This document shows positions 9,046 through 16,816 of a DNA stretch of 44,712 nucleotides, in pieces. Under the pieces are notes generated by a model. That model was not told the DNA's origin. It made no database searches and saw only the letters and a program-made list of their open reading frames with translations. The first letter of the stretch is position 1; each line of letters begins with the position of its first letter. The translations under genes were made by a program, and so were the position numbers. Source of the stretch: Nitrosopelagicus sp964511265 (lineage in GTDB: Archaea; Thermoproteota; Nitrososphaeria; Nitrososphaerales; Nitrosopumilaceae); NCBI GenBank assembly GCA_964511265.1, contig CAZEES010000008.1, forward strand, positions 1-44,712, given 5' to 3'.

Positions 9046-9900
9046 TTGCAAAAAATTTGCATAGTGTTTGACAGATTAAGAACTGAGGAAAAACTACTGC
9101 AAAAGAAAGCAGAAGAGCTTGGTCATGAAACATCCATGATTGATGCAAAGATAACAAGTTTTGATACAGATAGTAAGCCTGAGAATTATGAATTTGGAGA
9201 TGTAGTTTTAGAACGTTGTGTCAGTTACTATCGAGGATTGCATTTTACAGCATGTTTAGAGTTTATGGATATTCCAGTGATTAACAAGTTTGATGTTGCA
9301 AATACATGTGGAAATAAAATGATAACATCTATGTTATTAAAAAAGAATAACATTCCTACTCCAAAGACATACTTTTCCTTTACAGCAGAGACAGCACTAG
9401 AAAATTTTGAAAAGATTGGATATCCACTAGTCATTAAACCAATAATTGGAAGTTGGGGAAGAAGCGTAATGCCTGTAAAAGACAAAGATACGGCGGAAGC
9501 AGTAATCGAAAATAGACAAGTTACAGATGGACCACAAGATAGGATTTATTATTTGCAAGAGATGATTGATCGTCCACCACGAGATATACGAGTCATTACT
9601 GTAGGAGATCAAGCAATATCTGCAATGTATAGGAAATCATCTGGGGGTTTCAAGACAAACATTGCATTAGGAGCAGACCCAGAACTTTGTGAGATTACAA
9701 AGGAGATTGAAGACTTGTGTGAAAGAACATCAAAAGCAGTAGGCGGAGGAATATTAGGAATAGACATCATGGAAGACAAAAAGAAAGGTCTGGTGGTGCA
9801 CGAGGTAAATAACACGGTAGAGTTTAAGGGATTGGTTAAGGTTTCAAAGAAAAACATTCCAAAAGAGATGATCGACTATGCAATTAGCAATATCAAATGA
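9046..9900 (+). CDS. argX: LysW-glutamate ligase ArgX (LysX family, ATP-grasp)
   Basis: This 284-residue ATP-grasp ligase links an amino acid to the C-terminal glutamate of LysW. Family motifs are visible: IKPIIGSWGRS, DRPPRDIRV and HEVNNTVEFKG near the end. The TTG start at 9046 abuts the lysW1 stop codon. Two LysX-family genes occur in this window. This one sits with argG and argC and has TNIALGADPE where the copy at 14848 has TNTHLGGSAE, which is nearer to Thermus LysX. I therefore assign it to glutamate (arginine branch). That assignment is inference; the family is certain. Confidence 0.82.
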   Translation: MQKICIVFDRLRTEEKLLQKKAEELGHETSMIDAKITSFDTDSKPENYEFGDVVLERCVSYYRGLHFTACLEFMDIPVINKFDVANTCGNKMITSMLLKKNNIPTPKTYFSFTAETALENFEKIGYPLVIKPIIGSWGRSVMPVKDKDTAEAVIENRQVTDGPQDRIYYLQEMIDRPPRDIRVITVGDQAISAMYRKSSGGFKTNIALGADPELCEITKEIEDLCERTSKAVGGGILGIDIMEDKKKGLVVHEVNNTVEFKGLVKVSKKNIPKEMIDYAISNIK

Positions 9901-9946
9901 TCATACACGTAATTACTGTTAAATTATGCTTCTTTAGGAAAAGATT

Positions 9947-10993
9947 ATGAAAGTAGGAATTGTTGGCGCTTCAGGTTACGTAGGTGGAGAAGTTCTTAGA
10001 CTACTTTTGAGCCACCCAAAAGTCGAAGTTTCAATGGTAACTTCAAGACAACATGTAGGAAAATTCCTACATAAAGCTCAGCCTAGTCTCAGGGGATTTA
10101 CTGATTTAAAATTTTCAGAACTAGATTATGAGAAAATGAGTGATGCATGTGATATTGTTTTCACAGCAGTTCCACATGGAACAGCAACTGAGATTGTCAA
10201 AGCATTGTATGACAGAGGAATGAAGATTATTGATTTGAGTGCAGATTATCGTTTGCATAATCCAGAAGATTATGGAAAATGGTACGGATGGGAACACCCA
10301 CATCCAGATTATTTAGCAAAATCAACATTCGGAGTACCGGAACTACATAGAGAAGAGATTAAAAAATCACAATTAGTCTCATGCCCAGGGTGCATGGCCG
10401 TAACTTCAATGCTTGCACTAAACCCACTAATCAAAAATGATTTAATTGATACTGAACATATTGTTGTTGATTCAAAGATTGGATCTTCAGGTGCAGGAGC
10501 TGGTGCAGGAACATCACATGCAATGCGTGCAGGAGTAATTCGACCATACAAACCAGCAAAGCATAGACATACAGGAGAGATTGAACAAGAGTTAAGCGAA
10601 ACTGCAGGTAGAAAGATCAAAGTATCCATGAGTCCACATGCAGTAGATGTTGTTAGAGGAATTTTGTGTACAAATCATACGTTCCTTAAGAAGGACGTAG
10701 ATGAAAAAGAACTTTGGAAGATATACAGAGCAGAGTATAGTGAAGAGCGTTTTATCAGATTAATTAGAGATAAAGATGGTCTGCATAAATTTCCAGATCC
10801 AAAATTCCTAGTTGGTTCAAACTTCTGTGATATTGGATTTGACCTAGACAAAGATAACAACAGATTGATTGCATTATCAGCATCAGATAACTTGATGAAA
10901 GGTGCAGCAGGCTCTGCAATTCAAAACATGAATGTAATGGCAGGATTTGATGAGTTCGAAGGAATTATGTATTCCCCACTAACACCCGTATAA
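9947..10993 (+). CDS. lysY: LysW-aminoadipate/glutamate phosphate reductase (LysY/ArgC)
   Basis: This 348-residue NAD(P)-dependent semialdehyde dehydrogenase-type enzyme reduces the acyl phosphate on the LysW carrier. The nucleotide-binding loop GASGYVGGEV lies at residues 7-16. The catalytic cysteine lies in SCPGCMA (about residues 145-151), and HRHTGEIEQE is the conserved histidine region. As only one copy is present between one kinase and one aminotransferase, it probably works on both the glutamate and aminoadipate adducts, as in Sulfolobus. It is separated from argX by 46 bases and from the kinase gene by 3. Confidence 0.92.
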   Translation: MKVGIVGASGYVGGEVLRLLLSHPKVEVSMVTSRQHVGKFLHKAQPSLRGFTDLKFSELDYEKMSDACDIVFTAVPHGTATEIVKALYDRGMKIIDLSADYRLHNPEDYGKWYGWEHPHPDYLAKSTFGVPELHREEIKKSQLVSCPGCMAVTSMLALNPLIKNDLIDTEHIVVDSKIGSSGAGAGAGTSHAMRAGVIRPYKPAKHRHTGEIEQELSETAGRKIKVSMSPHAVDVVRGILCTNHTFLKKDVDEKELWKIYRAEYSEERFIRLIRDKDGLHKFPDPKFLVGSNFCDIGFDLDKDNNRLIALSASDNLMKGAAGSAIQNMNVMAGFDEFEGIMYSPLTPV

Positions 10994-10996
10994 TAG

Positions 10997-11797
10997 ATGA
11001 TTACAATAAAAATTGGCGGGAGTGTAGTAGATAATCTACACCCATCCACAATAGAGGATATCAAAAAGGTTGTAGAGCAAGAAGGTGTCATACTAGTTCA
11101 TGGAGGAGGTAAAGAAGTAACAAAAGTTACAGAGCAGCTGGGTAAAGAACCAAAATTTGTCGTATCGCCTAGTGGAATAAAGAGTCGTTACACGGACAAA
11201 GAAACTTCAGAAATTTTTACAATGGTAATGTCAGGAAGAATAAACAAGACAATTGTTCAGATGCTGCAAAAAAATGGAATCAATGCAGTAGGACTATCAG
11301 GCATGGATGGAAAGACAATTGAGGCTAATAGAAAAAAGAAGTTAATGATCATGAATGAAAAAGGAAGAAAACAAGTAATTGATGGCGGATATACTGGAAA
11401 AATTTCAAATGTTAATTCGGATTTGATTAGAACTATAATGGATAAAGGGTATACGCCAGTAATTTCTCCAATTGCAATTAGTGAAGAATCAGAATTTCTT
11501 AATGTAGATGGAGATAGAGCGGCAGCTAATGTAGCAGGACATGTCAAATCGGACAAGGTGTTATTCATTACAAATGTGGATGGATTACTCATGGAAGAAA
11601 AACTAGTCGAGAAATTATCCCTCGCTGAAGCTAAAGAGATAATGCCAAAGATCGGATTTGGGATGGAAAAGAAGATTCTTGCCGCAACCGAAGCACTCGA
11701 AATGGGAGTTACAGAAGCATTAATTGCAAATGGACAAAAAGAGAATCCAATTTCATCAGCAATTGAACATAATAATTGTACGGTGATAACAAAATGA
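10997..11797 (+). CDS. lysZ: LysW-aminoadipate/glutamate kinase (LysZ/ArgB)
   Basis: This 266-residue amino acid kinase phosphorylates the side-chain carboxyl of the LysW-bound substrate. Motifs are IKIGGSVV at the N terminus (ATP phosphate binding), VHGGGKEV (residues 34-41) and FLNVDGDRAA (about 167-176). The stop overlaps the ATG of the aminotransferase gene (ATGA). It is a single copy, so it is inferred to be bifunctional for arginine and lysine. A long open frame on the opposite strand is a shadow of this gene. Confidence 0.92.
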   Translation: MITIKIGGSVVDNLHPSTIEDIKKVVEQEGVILVHGGGKEVTKVTEQLGKEPKFVVSPSGIKSRYTDKETSEIFTMVMSGRINKTIVQMLQKNGINAVGLSGMDGKTIEANRKKKLMIMNEKGRKQVIDGGYTGKISNVNSDLIRTIMDKGYTPVISPIAISEESEFLNVDGDRAAANVAGHVKSDKVLFITNVDGLLMEEKLVEKLSLAEAKEIMPKIGFGMEKKILAATEALEMGVTEALIANGQKENPISSAIEHNNCTVITK

Positions 11798-12975
11798 GTG
11801 AAGATAAATTTCTCGGTAATCTCTATCAAAGATTTCCAATAACAGTCGACAGAGGCGAAGGGGCACATATTTGGGATGTAAACAACAAAGAATACATTGA
11901 CTGTATGGGAGGTTACGGAGTTGCATTACTAGGCTATAGAAATGAGAGAGTTACAAATGCAATAAAGTCACAGCTTGAAAAAATAATTACAGTTCACAGT
12001 TCATTATACAATAAAACACGTGAAGAGTTTTTGGAAAACCTCTTCAAAGTTGCTCCAAAAAATCTATCGCAAGTTCATTTGAATAATAGCGGAGCTGAAG
12101 CAGTTGAAGCTGCAATGAAGTTTGCACGAAAATTTACGGGTAAAACAGAGATGGTTGCAATGAATGGCTCATATCATGGGAAATCATTGGGTGCACTATC
12201 AATTACATTTAATCCAAAATATAGAAAATCATTCAAACCACTTGTTGAGAAAGTATCTTTTTCTCCTTTTGGCGACATTGAAAAGCTACGTGAAACAGTG
12301 AATGAGCAGACATCATTTGTAATTTTAGAGCCAATTCAAGGGGAAAGTGGAATTCATGTTGCTCCAGATGGATTTCTTCAAGATGTAAGAAAGCTGTGCG
12401 ATGAAAAAGGAATTTTATTAATTTTCGATGAGATTCAAGCAGGATTAGGGCGTACTGGCAAAATGTGGGCATGTGATCATTGGAATACAGCACCAGACAT
12501 ACTATGTTTAGCAAAAGGAATTGCAGGCGGAGTTCCAATGGGTGCAACATTAGTCAGACCGGATATTTTAGATTGCATTTCCAAAGGAGAGCATTCATCA
12601 ACATTTGGTGGAAACCCATTATCATGTGCAGCAGGAACTGCCACGTTACAAGCTTTGACACAAGATAAACTAGTTGAAAATTCAGCAAATATGGGAAAAT
12701 TATTCAGACAAGGATTGGATCAATTAAAAGAAAAGCATTCGGTGATCAGAGAAATTCGAGGAAAGGGATTGATGATTGGAATTGAGCTGAAATTTGAAGT
12801 TAGAGATATTCTAATGGAAGGCATTGAAAAAGGATTACTCCTACTATATTCGGGAAGAAATATCCTAAGACTACTTCCCCCTCTAGTCATAACAGAAGAA
12901 GATATAACAAAATCATTAGCAATACTAGATGAGTTGTTTACTAACGAGGAGAAGAGAAAAAATGCTCAAGGATAA
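11794..12975 (+). CDS. lysJ: LysW-aminoadipate semialdehyde/glutamate semialdehyde aminotransferase (LysJ/ArgD)
   Basis: About 393 residues, a class III PLP-dependent aminotransferase. The Schiff-base lysine lies in CLAKGIAGGVPMG, preceded by IFDEIQAGLGRTG; GSYHGKSLG is the phosphate-binding region. It converts LysW-bound semialdehydes to amines. I start at the ATG at 11794, which overlaps the kinase stop codon; a TTG 18 bases upstream is less likely. Its last 14 bases overlap the Lrp-type regulator gene, so the regulator is encoded in the operon it may control. Confidence 0.92.
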   Translation: MSEDKFLGNLYQRFPITVDRGEGAHIWDVNNKEYIDCMGGYGVALLGYRNERVTNAIKSQLEKIITVHSSLYNKTREEFLENLFKVAPKNLSQVHLNNSGAEAVEAAMKFARKFTGKTEMVAMNGSYHGKSLGALSITFNPKYRKSFKPLVEKVSFSPFGDIEKLRETVNEQTSFVILEPIQGESGIHVAPDGFLQDVRKLCDEKGILLIFDEIQAGLGRTGKMWACDHWNTAPDILCLAKGIAGGVPMGATLVRPDILDCISKGEHSSTFGGNPLSCAAGTATLQALTQDKLVENSANMGKLFRQGLDQLKEKHSVIREIRGKGLMIGIELKFEVRDILMEGIEKGLLLLYSGRNILRLLPPLVITEEDITKSLAILDELFTNEEKRKNAQG

Positions 12976-13381
12976 GACTGATGAAAAAATTTTAGAATTC
13001 TTGAAAGATGATTCAAGAGAATCATTTGTTGAGATTGGAAAGAAGCTAAAACTATCTGAATCAGCAGTTCGTAGAAGAGTAAAAAATTTGGTAGACAGCA
13101 AAGTAATTGAGAGATTTACAATAGAGATGGGAGAAATTAATTCTACAAGTGCAATTGTTTTGATATCAGTGGATTCAACTACAGATACATCAAAAGTGTC
13201 ATCCAAATTAACAAAATTAACTGCTGTAAAAACAGTCTATGAAATAACAGGGCAATACGATATCAGCGTAATCATAAGAGCGCCAAATATTACTGAGATT
13301 AATTCTGCAATTGATGAATTGAGAAAAATTCCGGGCGTAATTGATACAAACACAGTGATTATTCTCAGAACAATCAGATAA
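12962..13381 (+). CDS. Lrp/AsnC-family transcription regulator (LysM-like)
   Basis: About 139 residues. It has an N-terminal winged helix-turn-helix (DEKILEFLKDD, then LSESAVRRRVKNL) and a C-terminal RAM ligand-binding domain (TGQYDISVIIRAPN). The ATG at 12962 lies inside the end of lysJ. In Sulfolobus the Lrp homologue LysM controls the lysW operon and senses lysine. By analogy, this protein may control the lysine operon that starts 115 bases downstream, where inverted repeats lie near the TATA box. The ligand is not known here. Confidence 0.85.
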   Translation: MLKDKTDEKILEFLKDDSRESFVEIGKKLKLSESAVRRRVKNLVDSKVIERFTIEMGEINSTSAIVLISVDSTTDTSKVSSKLTKLTAVKTVYEITGQYDISVIIRAPNITEINSAIDELRKIPGVIDTNTVIILRTIR

Positions 13382-13386
13382 CCGAA

Positions 13387-13408
13387 AATCGGGAAAAATT
13401 CCCAGATT
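13387..13408. repeat. Interrupted inverted repeat between lrp and homocitrate synthase
   Basis: GGGAA (13391-13395) and TTCCC (13399-13403) pair perfectly around AAA. AATC (13387-13390) and GATT (13405-13408) extend the arms with one unpaired base. It begins six bases after the lrp stop codon. It could be an RNA hairpin at the end of the first operon or a binding site for the adjacent regulator. Confidence 0.5.
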
Positions 13409-13457
13409 CGTACTAAATTAGATAAGAAAGTAATGAATACCTACGAAACTAGTACGA
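13408..13457. promoter_or_regulatory. Spaced inverted repeat TCGTACTA...TAGTACGA upstream of the lysine promoter
   Basis: Two perfect 8-base half-sites, 13408-13415 and 13450-13457, are in opposite orientation with starts 42 bases apart, about four helical turns. The right half ends six bases before the TATA-like TTTATATT. This geometry would suit cooperative binding by an Lrp-type oligomer, whose gene lies just upstream. Function is inferred. Confidence 0.45.
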
Positions 13458-13462
13458 TTATG

Positions 13463-13470
13463 TTTATATT
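13463..13470 (+). promoter_or_regulatory. Putative TATA box of the homocitrate synthase operon
   Basis: TTTATATT lies 27-34 bases before the ATG at 13497. That is the expected distance for an archaeal promoter with a very short leader. It marks the second transcription unit of the arginine/lysine region. Confidence 0.6.
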
Positions 13471-13496
13471 AATGATTTATTGCAACGAAATCAGCA

Positions 13497-14681
13497 ATGA
13501 ACGATCCGAATCACTATGCAGACATGTATAATGCATATGAAAAGACTCCAAAAAAAATTCGCGTGTTAGATTCAACACTAAGGGAAGGAGAACAGCATCC
13601 AGGAGTCTCATTTACAAATAAACAACGGATTCAGATAGCATGGATGTTAGATTATTTTGGTGTTGATCAAATCGAGATTTCACCAGTTGTATCACCAGAC
13701 CATAAAGAAGCAACCAAGACCATTATTCAACAAGGATTAAGAGCTGACATAGTCTCACATGGAAGAGCATTGAAACAAGATATTGACGTATCATTATCAT
13801 GTGATGCAAAGTGGGTTGCTGCATATCTAGGAATTTCAGATATTCATCTAAAAGACAAATTGAGAATTTCAAGAGAAGAAGCATTGGAACGTGCGGTAGA
13901 AACAGTCACATATGCAAAAGAACATGGACTAAAAATTAGATTTACAGTAGAAGATGGAAGTAGAGCTGACCCAGAATTTCTGTTGGAGTTATGCAAATCA
14001 ATTGAAGAAGCTGGGGTAGATAGAATTAGTTTACCAGATACAGTTGGAATAATGAGGCCGATTGGAATGTATAATTTTGTTAAGAAAGTTCGCTCAGAGA
14101 TAGAAACTCCATTAGATGTTCATGTGCATAATGATATTGGATTTGCCTTGGCAAATGCATTCTCTGCATGTGATGCAGGAGTTGATCAAATTCATACAAC
14201 AATTGATGGTATTGGAGAGAGAACTGGAATTCCATCTTTAGCAGAAGTAGCAGTTGCATTAACATACCTTTTCAAATCTCCAAACGATTTTAGATTGGAT
14301 ATGCTAGCAGACTTGTCAAGATTAATAGAACAATATACTACGATCATACCTTACGATTCAAAACCAATTGTCGGATCGGCAGCATACAAACACAAAGCAG
14401 GCACACATTTAGCAGCAATTCTGAACAACCCTGCAGCATATGAACCAATTCCACCTAGGGTTGTTGGAAATAGACGAAAGATAGTTTTCGGAGAACTCGC
14501 AGGAAAAACAGGGGCAGGATATCTTATGTCATTATTGGGCATTAAGAAAGATGAAACGACTGCAAAAAATGTTGCAGCAGGACTAAAAAATCTCAGAATG
14601 GGAGATGTGTTAGAAATTCCACTAGAAGACCGCCTTGAACGGAAAATAATTAAGGATGAAAAAGAGAGGAAAAATAGGTAA
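13497..14681 (+). CDS. Homocitrate synthase (LysS/isopropylmalate synthase family)
   Basis: This 394-residue DRE-TIM metallolyase condenses acetyl-CoA with 2-oxoglutarate to homocitrate, the first step of lysine synthesis by the alpha-aminoadipate route. DSTLREGEQHPGVSF (about residues 25-39) and the metal-binding HVHND (about 204-208) are visible. Context supports homocitrate rather than isopropylmalate or citramalate: lysW2, lysX and lysK follow directly, 2 bases after its stop. Homoaconitase and homoisocitrate dehydrogenase are not in the window. It begins a new transcription unit with its own TATA box. Confidence 0.88.
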   Translation: MNDPNHYADMYNAYEKTPKKIRVLDSTLREGEQHPGVSFTNKQRIQIAWMLDYFGVDQIEISPVVSPDHKEATKTIIQQGLRADIVSHGRALKQDIDVSLSCDAKWVAAYLGISDIHLKDKLRISREEALERAVETVTYAKEHGLKIRFTVEDGSRADPEFLLELCKSIEEAGVDRISLPDTVGIMRPIGMYNFVKKVRSEIETPLDVHVHNDIGFALANAFSACDAGVDQIHTTIDGIGERTGIPSLAEVAVALTYLFKSPNDFRLDMLADLSRLIEQYTTIIPYDSKPIVGSAAYKHKAGTHLAAILNNPAAYEPIPPRVVGNRRKIVFGELAGKTGAGYLMSLLGIKKDETTAKNVAAGLKNLRMGDVLEIPLEDRLERKIIKDEKERKNR

Positions 14682-14683
14682 AA

Positions 14684-14851
14684 ATGACAAGTTGTCCCGA
14701 ATGTGATGCAGACATAAGTATTCCAGACGATGCAGTTGAAGGCGAAATTGTCACCTGTCCAGATTGCGGAGCAAGTTTTGAACTTAGCAAAGCATCCGAA
14801 GGTTTTGAGTTAAAACCAGCTCAGACAGTCGGAGAGGATTGGGGACAGTGA
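14684..14851 (+). CDS. Amino-group carrier protein LysW (copy 2), with C-terminal Gln (EDWGQ)
   Basis: This 55-residue paralogue of the carrier at 8878 has four Zn-binding cysteines (4, 7, 25, 28) and the conserved VGEDWG tail. The last codon is CAG, so the protein ends in glutamine, whereas characterised LysW ends in glutamate and uses that gamma-carboxyl as attachment site. As encoded, the site is an amide. Either the glutamine is deamidated first, the alpha-carboxyl is used, or this copy has another role. Its TGA overlaps the GTG start of the next ligase (GTGA), a strong sign of paired translation with that enzyme. Confidence 0.88.
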   Translation: MTSCPECDADISIPDDAVEGEIVTCPDCGASFELSKASEGFELKPAQTVGEDWGQ

Positions 14852-15702
14852 CCAGCAATATTTCAGTCCTTTACGATACAATCCGTCTTGAAGAGAAATT
14901 ACTAATCGAATCTGCAAAAAAAAATGATATTTCAATTGACATGGTAGATTGTAAAAAACTGTTTGTGGATCTAAATGAGGAGAATTGTTTTGATGGACCA
15001 GTGTTACAACGATGTGTTAGCTATTATAGAAATTTGCACTCAACTGCAGCTCTTGAAGGTCAAGGTGCAAAGGTAGTGAATTGTTTAAACACAGGAATCT
15101 TTGCTGGGAACAAACTTTTCACTCATATGTTGTTACAAAATGCAGGAGTTCCAACACCAAATGCAACAGTTGCATTTTCAAAGGATTCAGCACTTGAGGC
15201 ATTAGAAAAACATGGATTTCCAAAGATAATCAAACCAACAGTCGGTAGTTGGGGAAGAATGGTTTCCAAATTAAATGACATGGATGCAGCAGAAGGTATC
15301 ATAGAAGGTAGAGAAGCAATGTATCCAATTCATCATATTCATTTTCTAGAAGAATTTGTGCAACGCCCTCCAAGAGATATTCGTGTAATTGTAATAGGCG
15401 ATAATGTTGCAGCCGCAATTTATAGAAATTCTGGAGATGGGAATTGGAAAACAAATACACATCTAGGAGGCTCTGCAGAGACTTGTGAGATTAGTAACGA
15501 ACTTGAAGACATATGCATTAAAGCAAAAAATGCTGTATTCGGCGATATTGTTGGAATTGATCTAATGGAGAGTAATGAAAAAGGAATGGTAGTACATGAG
15601 ATAAACAATACAACAGAATTTAGAAATGTGGTAAGAGTCACAGAAGTAGACATTCCGAAATTAATGCTGGAATATGTAAAGGAGGTATCAAAGAATGGAT
15701 GA
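14848..15702 (+). CDS. lysX: LysW-aminoadipate ligase LysX (ATP-grasp)
   Basis: About 284 residues, the second LysX-family ATP-grasp ligase. Motifs are IKPTVGSWGRM, QRPPRDIRV and HEINNTTEFRN. The tail EFRNVVRVTEVDIP resembles Thermus LysX (EFKN...TTGVDIP) more than the first copy does. Together with homocitrate synthase upstream and LysK downstream, this argues for the aminoadipate (lysine) branch. I choose the GTG at 14848, overlapping the lysW2 stop; a TTG at 14839 would add three residues. It overlaps lysK by 8 bases. Its predicted partner carrier ends in Gln, which its known chemistry cannot use directly. Confidence 0.85.
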   Translation: MTSNISVLYDTIRLEEKLLIESAKKNDISIDMVDCKKLFVDLNEENCFDGPVLQRCVSYYRNLHSTAALEGQGAKVVNCLNTGIFAGNKLFTHMLLQNAGVPTPNATVAFSKDSALEALEKHGFPKIIKPTVGSWGRMVSKLNDMDAAEGIIEGREAMYPIHHIHFLEEFVQRPPRDIRVIVIGDNVAAAIYRNSGDGNWKTNTHLGGSAETCEISNELEDICIKAKNAVFGDIVGIDLMESNEKGMVVHEINNTTEFRNVVRVTEVDIPKLMLEYVKEVSKNG

Positions 15703-16816
15703 GCATTTAGAAACTGCTAGATATGCAATCAAAACTTTGGAAAAGGCATTACGAATCTACACTCCATCATTAAGTGAGAAAGCTTTAGCAGATTTTCTTG
15801 CAGATAGATGTGATGATTTAGGATTTAGAGACATTCACCAAGATGAAGTTGGGAATTTGATAGCCACAAAAGGTTCAGGAGAACCTAGAATAATGTTATG
15901 TGGGCATATGGATGTTGTTCCAGGAAAGATCAAAGTTCGACTAGAGGGAGATATGTTACATGGAAGAGGAGCCTCAGATGCAAAAGCACCACTAATTGCA
16001 ATGTTATTTGCGGCAGCAAGTATCAAAGAGAATCAAGGAACAGTGACATTTGTTGGTGCGGTAGACGAAGAGGGAAATGCCACAGGGATAAAAAACCTAG
16101 TAAAAAATAAACCTAATGTAGATTATGCAGTTTTTGGAGAGCCAAGTAGTATTCAAAAAGTTACAATTGCATACAAAGGTCGATTGGCAATTAATCTTAG
16201 GATTAATGTGAAAGATAGTGCTCATGCGAGTGCTCCATGGTTAGCAAAAAATGCAATAGAAGAAACATCATCAGTGGTTACAGAATTAAAAAATGGCTTA
16301 GAGAGTGGTCAGGAAGACAAAAACAAAGGAATGATGCTTACTGCTACTTTGACAGAGATCCGTGGAGGTACTAGTCACAATGTAACACCAATTGAATGTG
16401 TAGCAACAGTGGATATCAGAATTCCAGTTGACATGAATTGTGACGATGTTGAAGAAAAGATTACTAGAATTGTAAATGAGATTTCAACAAAGAGAGAGAT
16501 CGAGGTTTTATATTCAGTGATAGATGAGACGGAGCCTTTTGAGGCTGCACATAATTCTCCACTAGTTAGAGCAATTACATTGGCAGTGTTAGATATCGAA
16601 AAGAAAAGACCAATGTTGATTAGAAAAACAGGCACAGGAGATATGAATGTGATAGGAAACCAACTAAAGATTCCTGTAATTACATATGGACCAGGAGATC
16701 CTCATGAAGCGCATACAATTGACGAAAAAGTTTCAATTGATGAATTTGTTAAGGGAATAGAAATTCTAAAAAAATCACTATACCATTTAAAAAGACTGCA
16801 TGACAGAACGAAATAA
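15695..16816 (+). CDS. lysK: LysW-lysine/ornithine hydrolase LysK
   Basis: This 373-residue M20-family metallopeptidase releases lysine or ornithine from LysW. Visible metal and catalytic motifs are LCGHMDVVPG (about residues 68-77), GRGASDAKAP (about 90-99) and VDEEGNATG (about 122-130), with the catalytic glutamate pair in DEE. It is the only copy, so it probably serves both branches. It overlaps lysX by 8 bases and shares one base with the diphthine synthase start, closing the amino-acid block. Confidence 0.9.
   Translation: MDEHLETARYAIKTLEKALRIYTPSLSEKALADFLADRCDDLGFRDIHQDEVGNLIATKGSGEPRIMLCGHMDVVPGKIKVRLEGDMLHGRGASDAKAPLIAMLFAAASIKENQGTVTFVGAVDEEGNATGIKNLVKNKPNVDYAVFGEPSSIQKVTIAYKGRLAINLRINVKDSAHASAPWLAKNAIEETSSVVTELKNGLESGQEDKNKGMMLTATLTEIRGGTSHNVTPIECVATVDIRIPVDMNCDDVEEKITRIVNEISTKREIEVLYSVIDETEPFEAAHNSPLVRAITLAVLDIEKKRPMLIRKTGTGDMNVIGNQLKIPVITYGPGDPHEAHTIDEKVSIDEFVKGIEILKKSLYHLKRLHDRTK

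Noticed and set aside
11257..11868. 203-codon open frame on the minus strand across lysZ
   Set aside because: It lies opposite a well-conserved kinase gene, is Ser/Ile/Phe-rich as expected for an antisense shadow, and shows no family motif.
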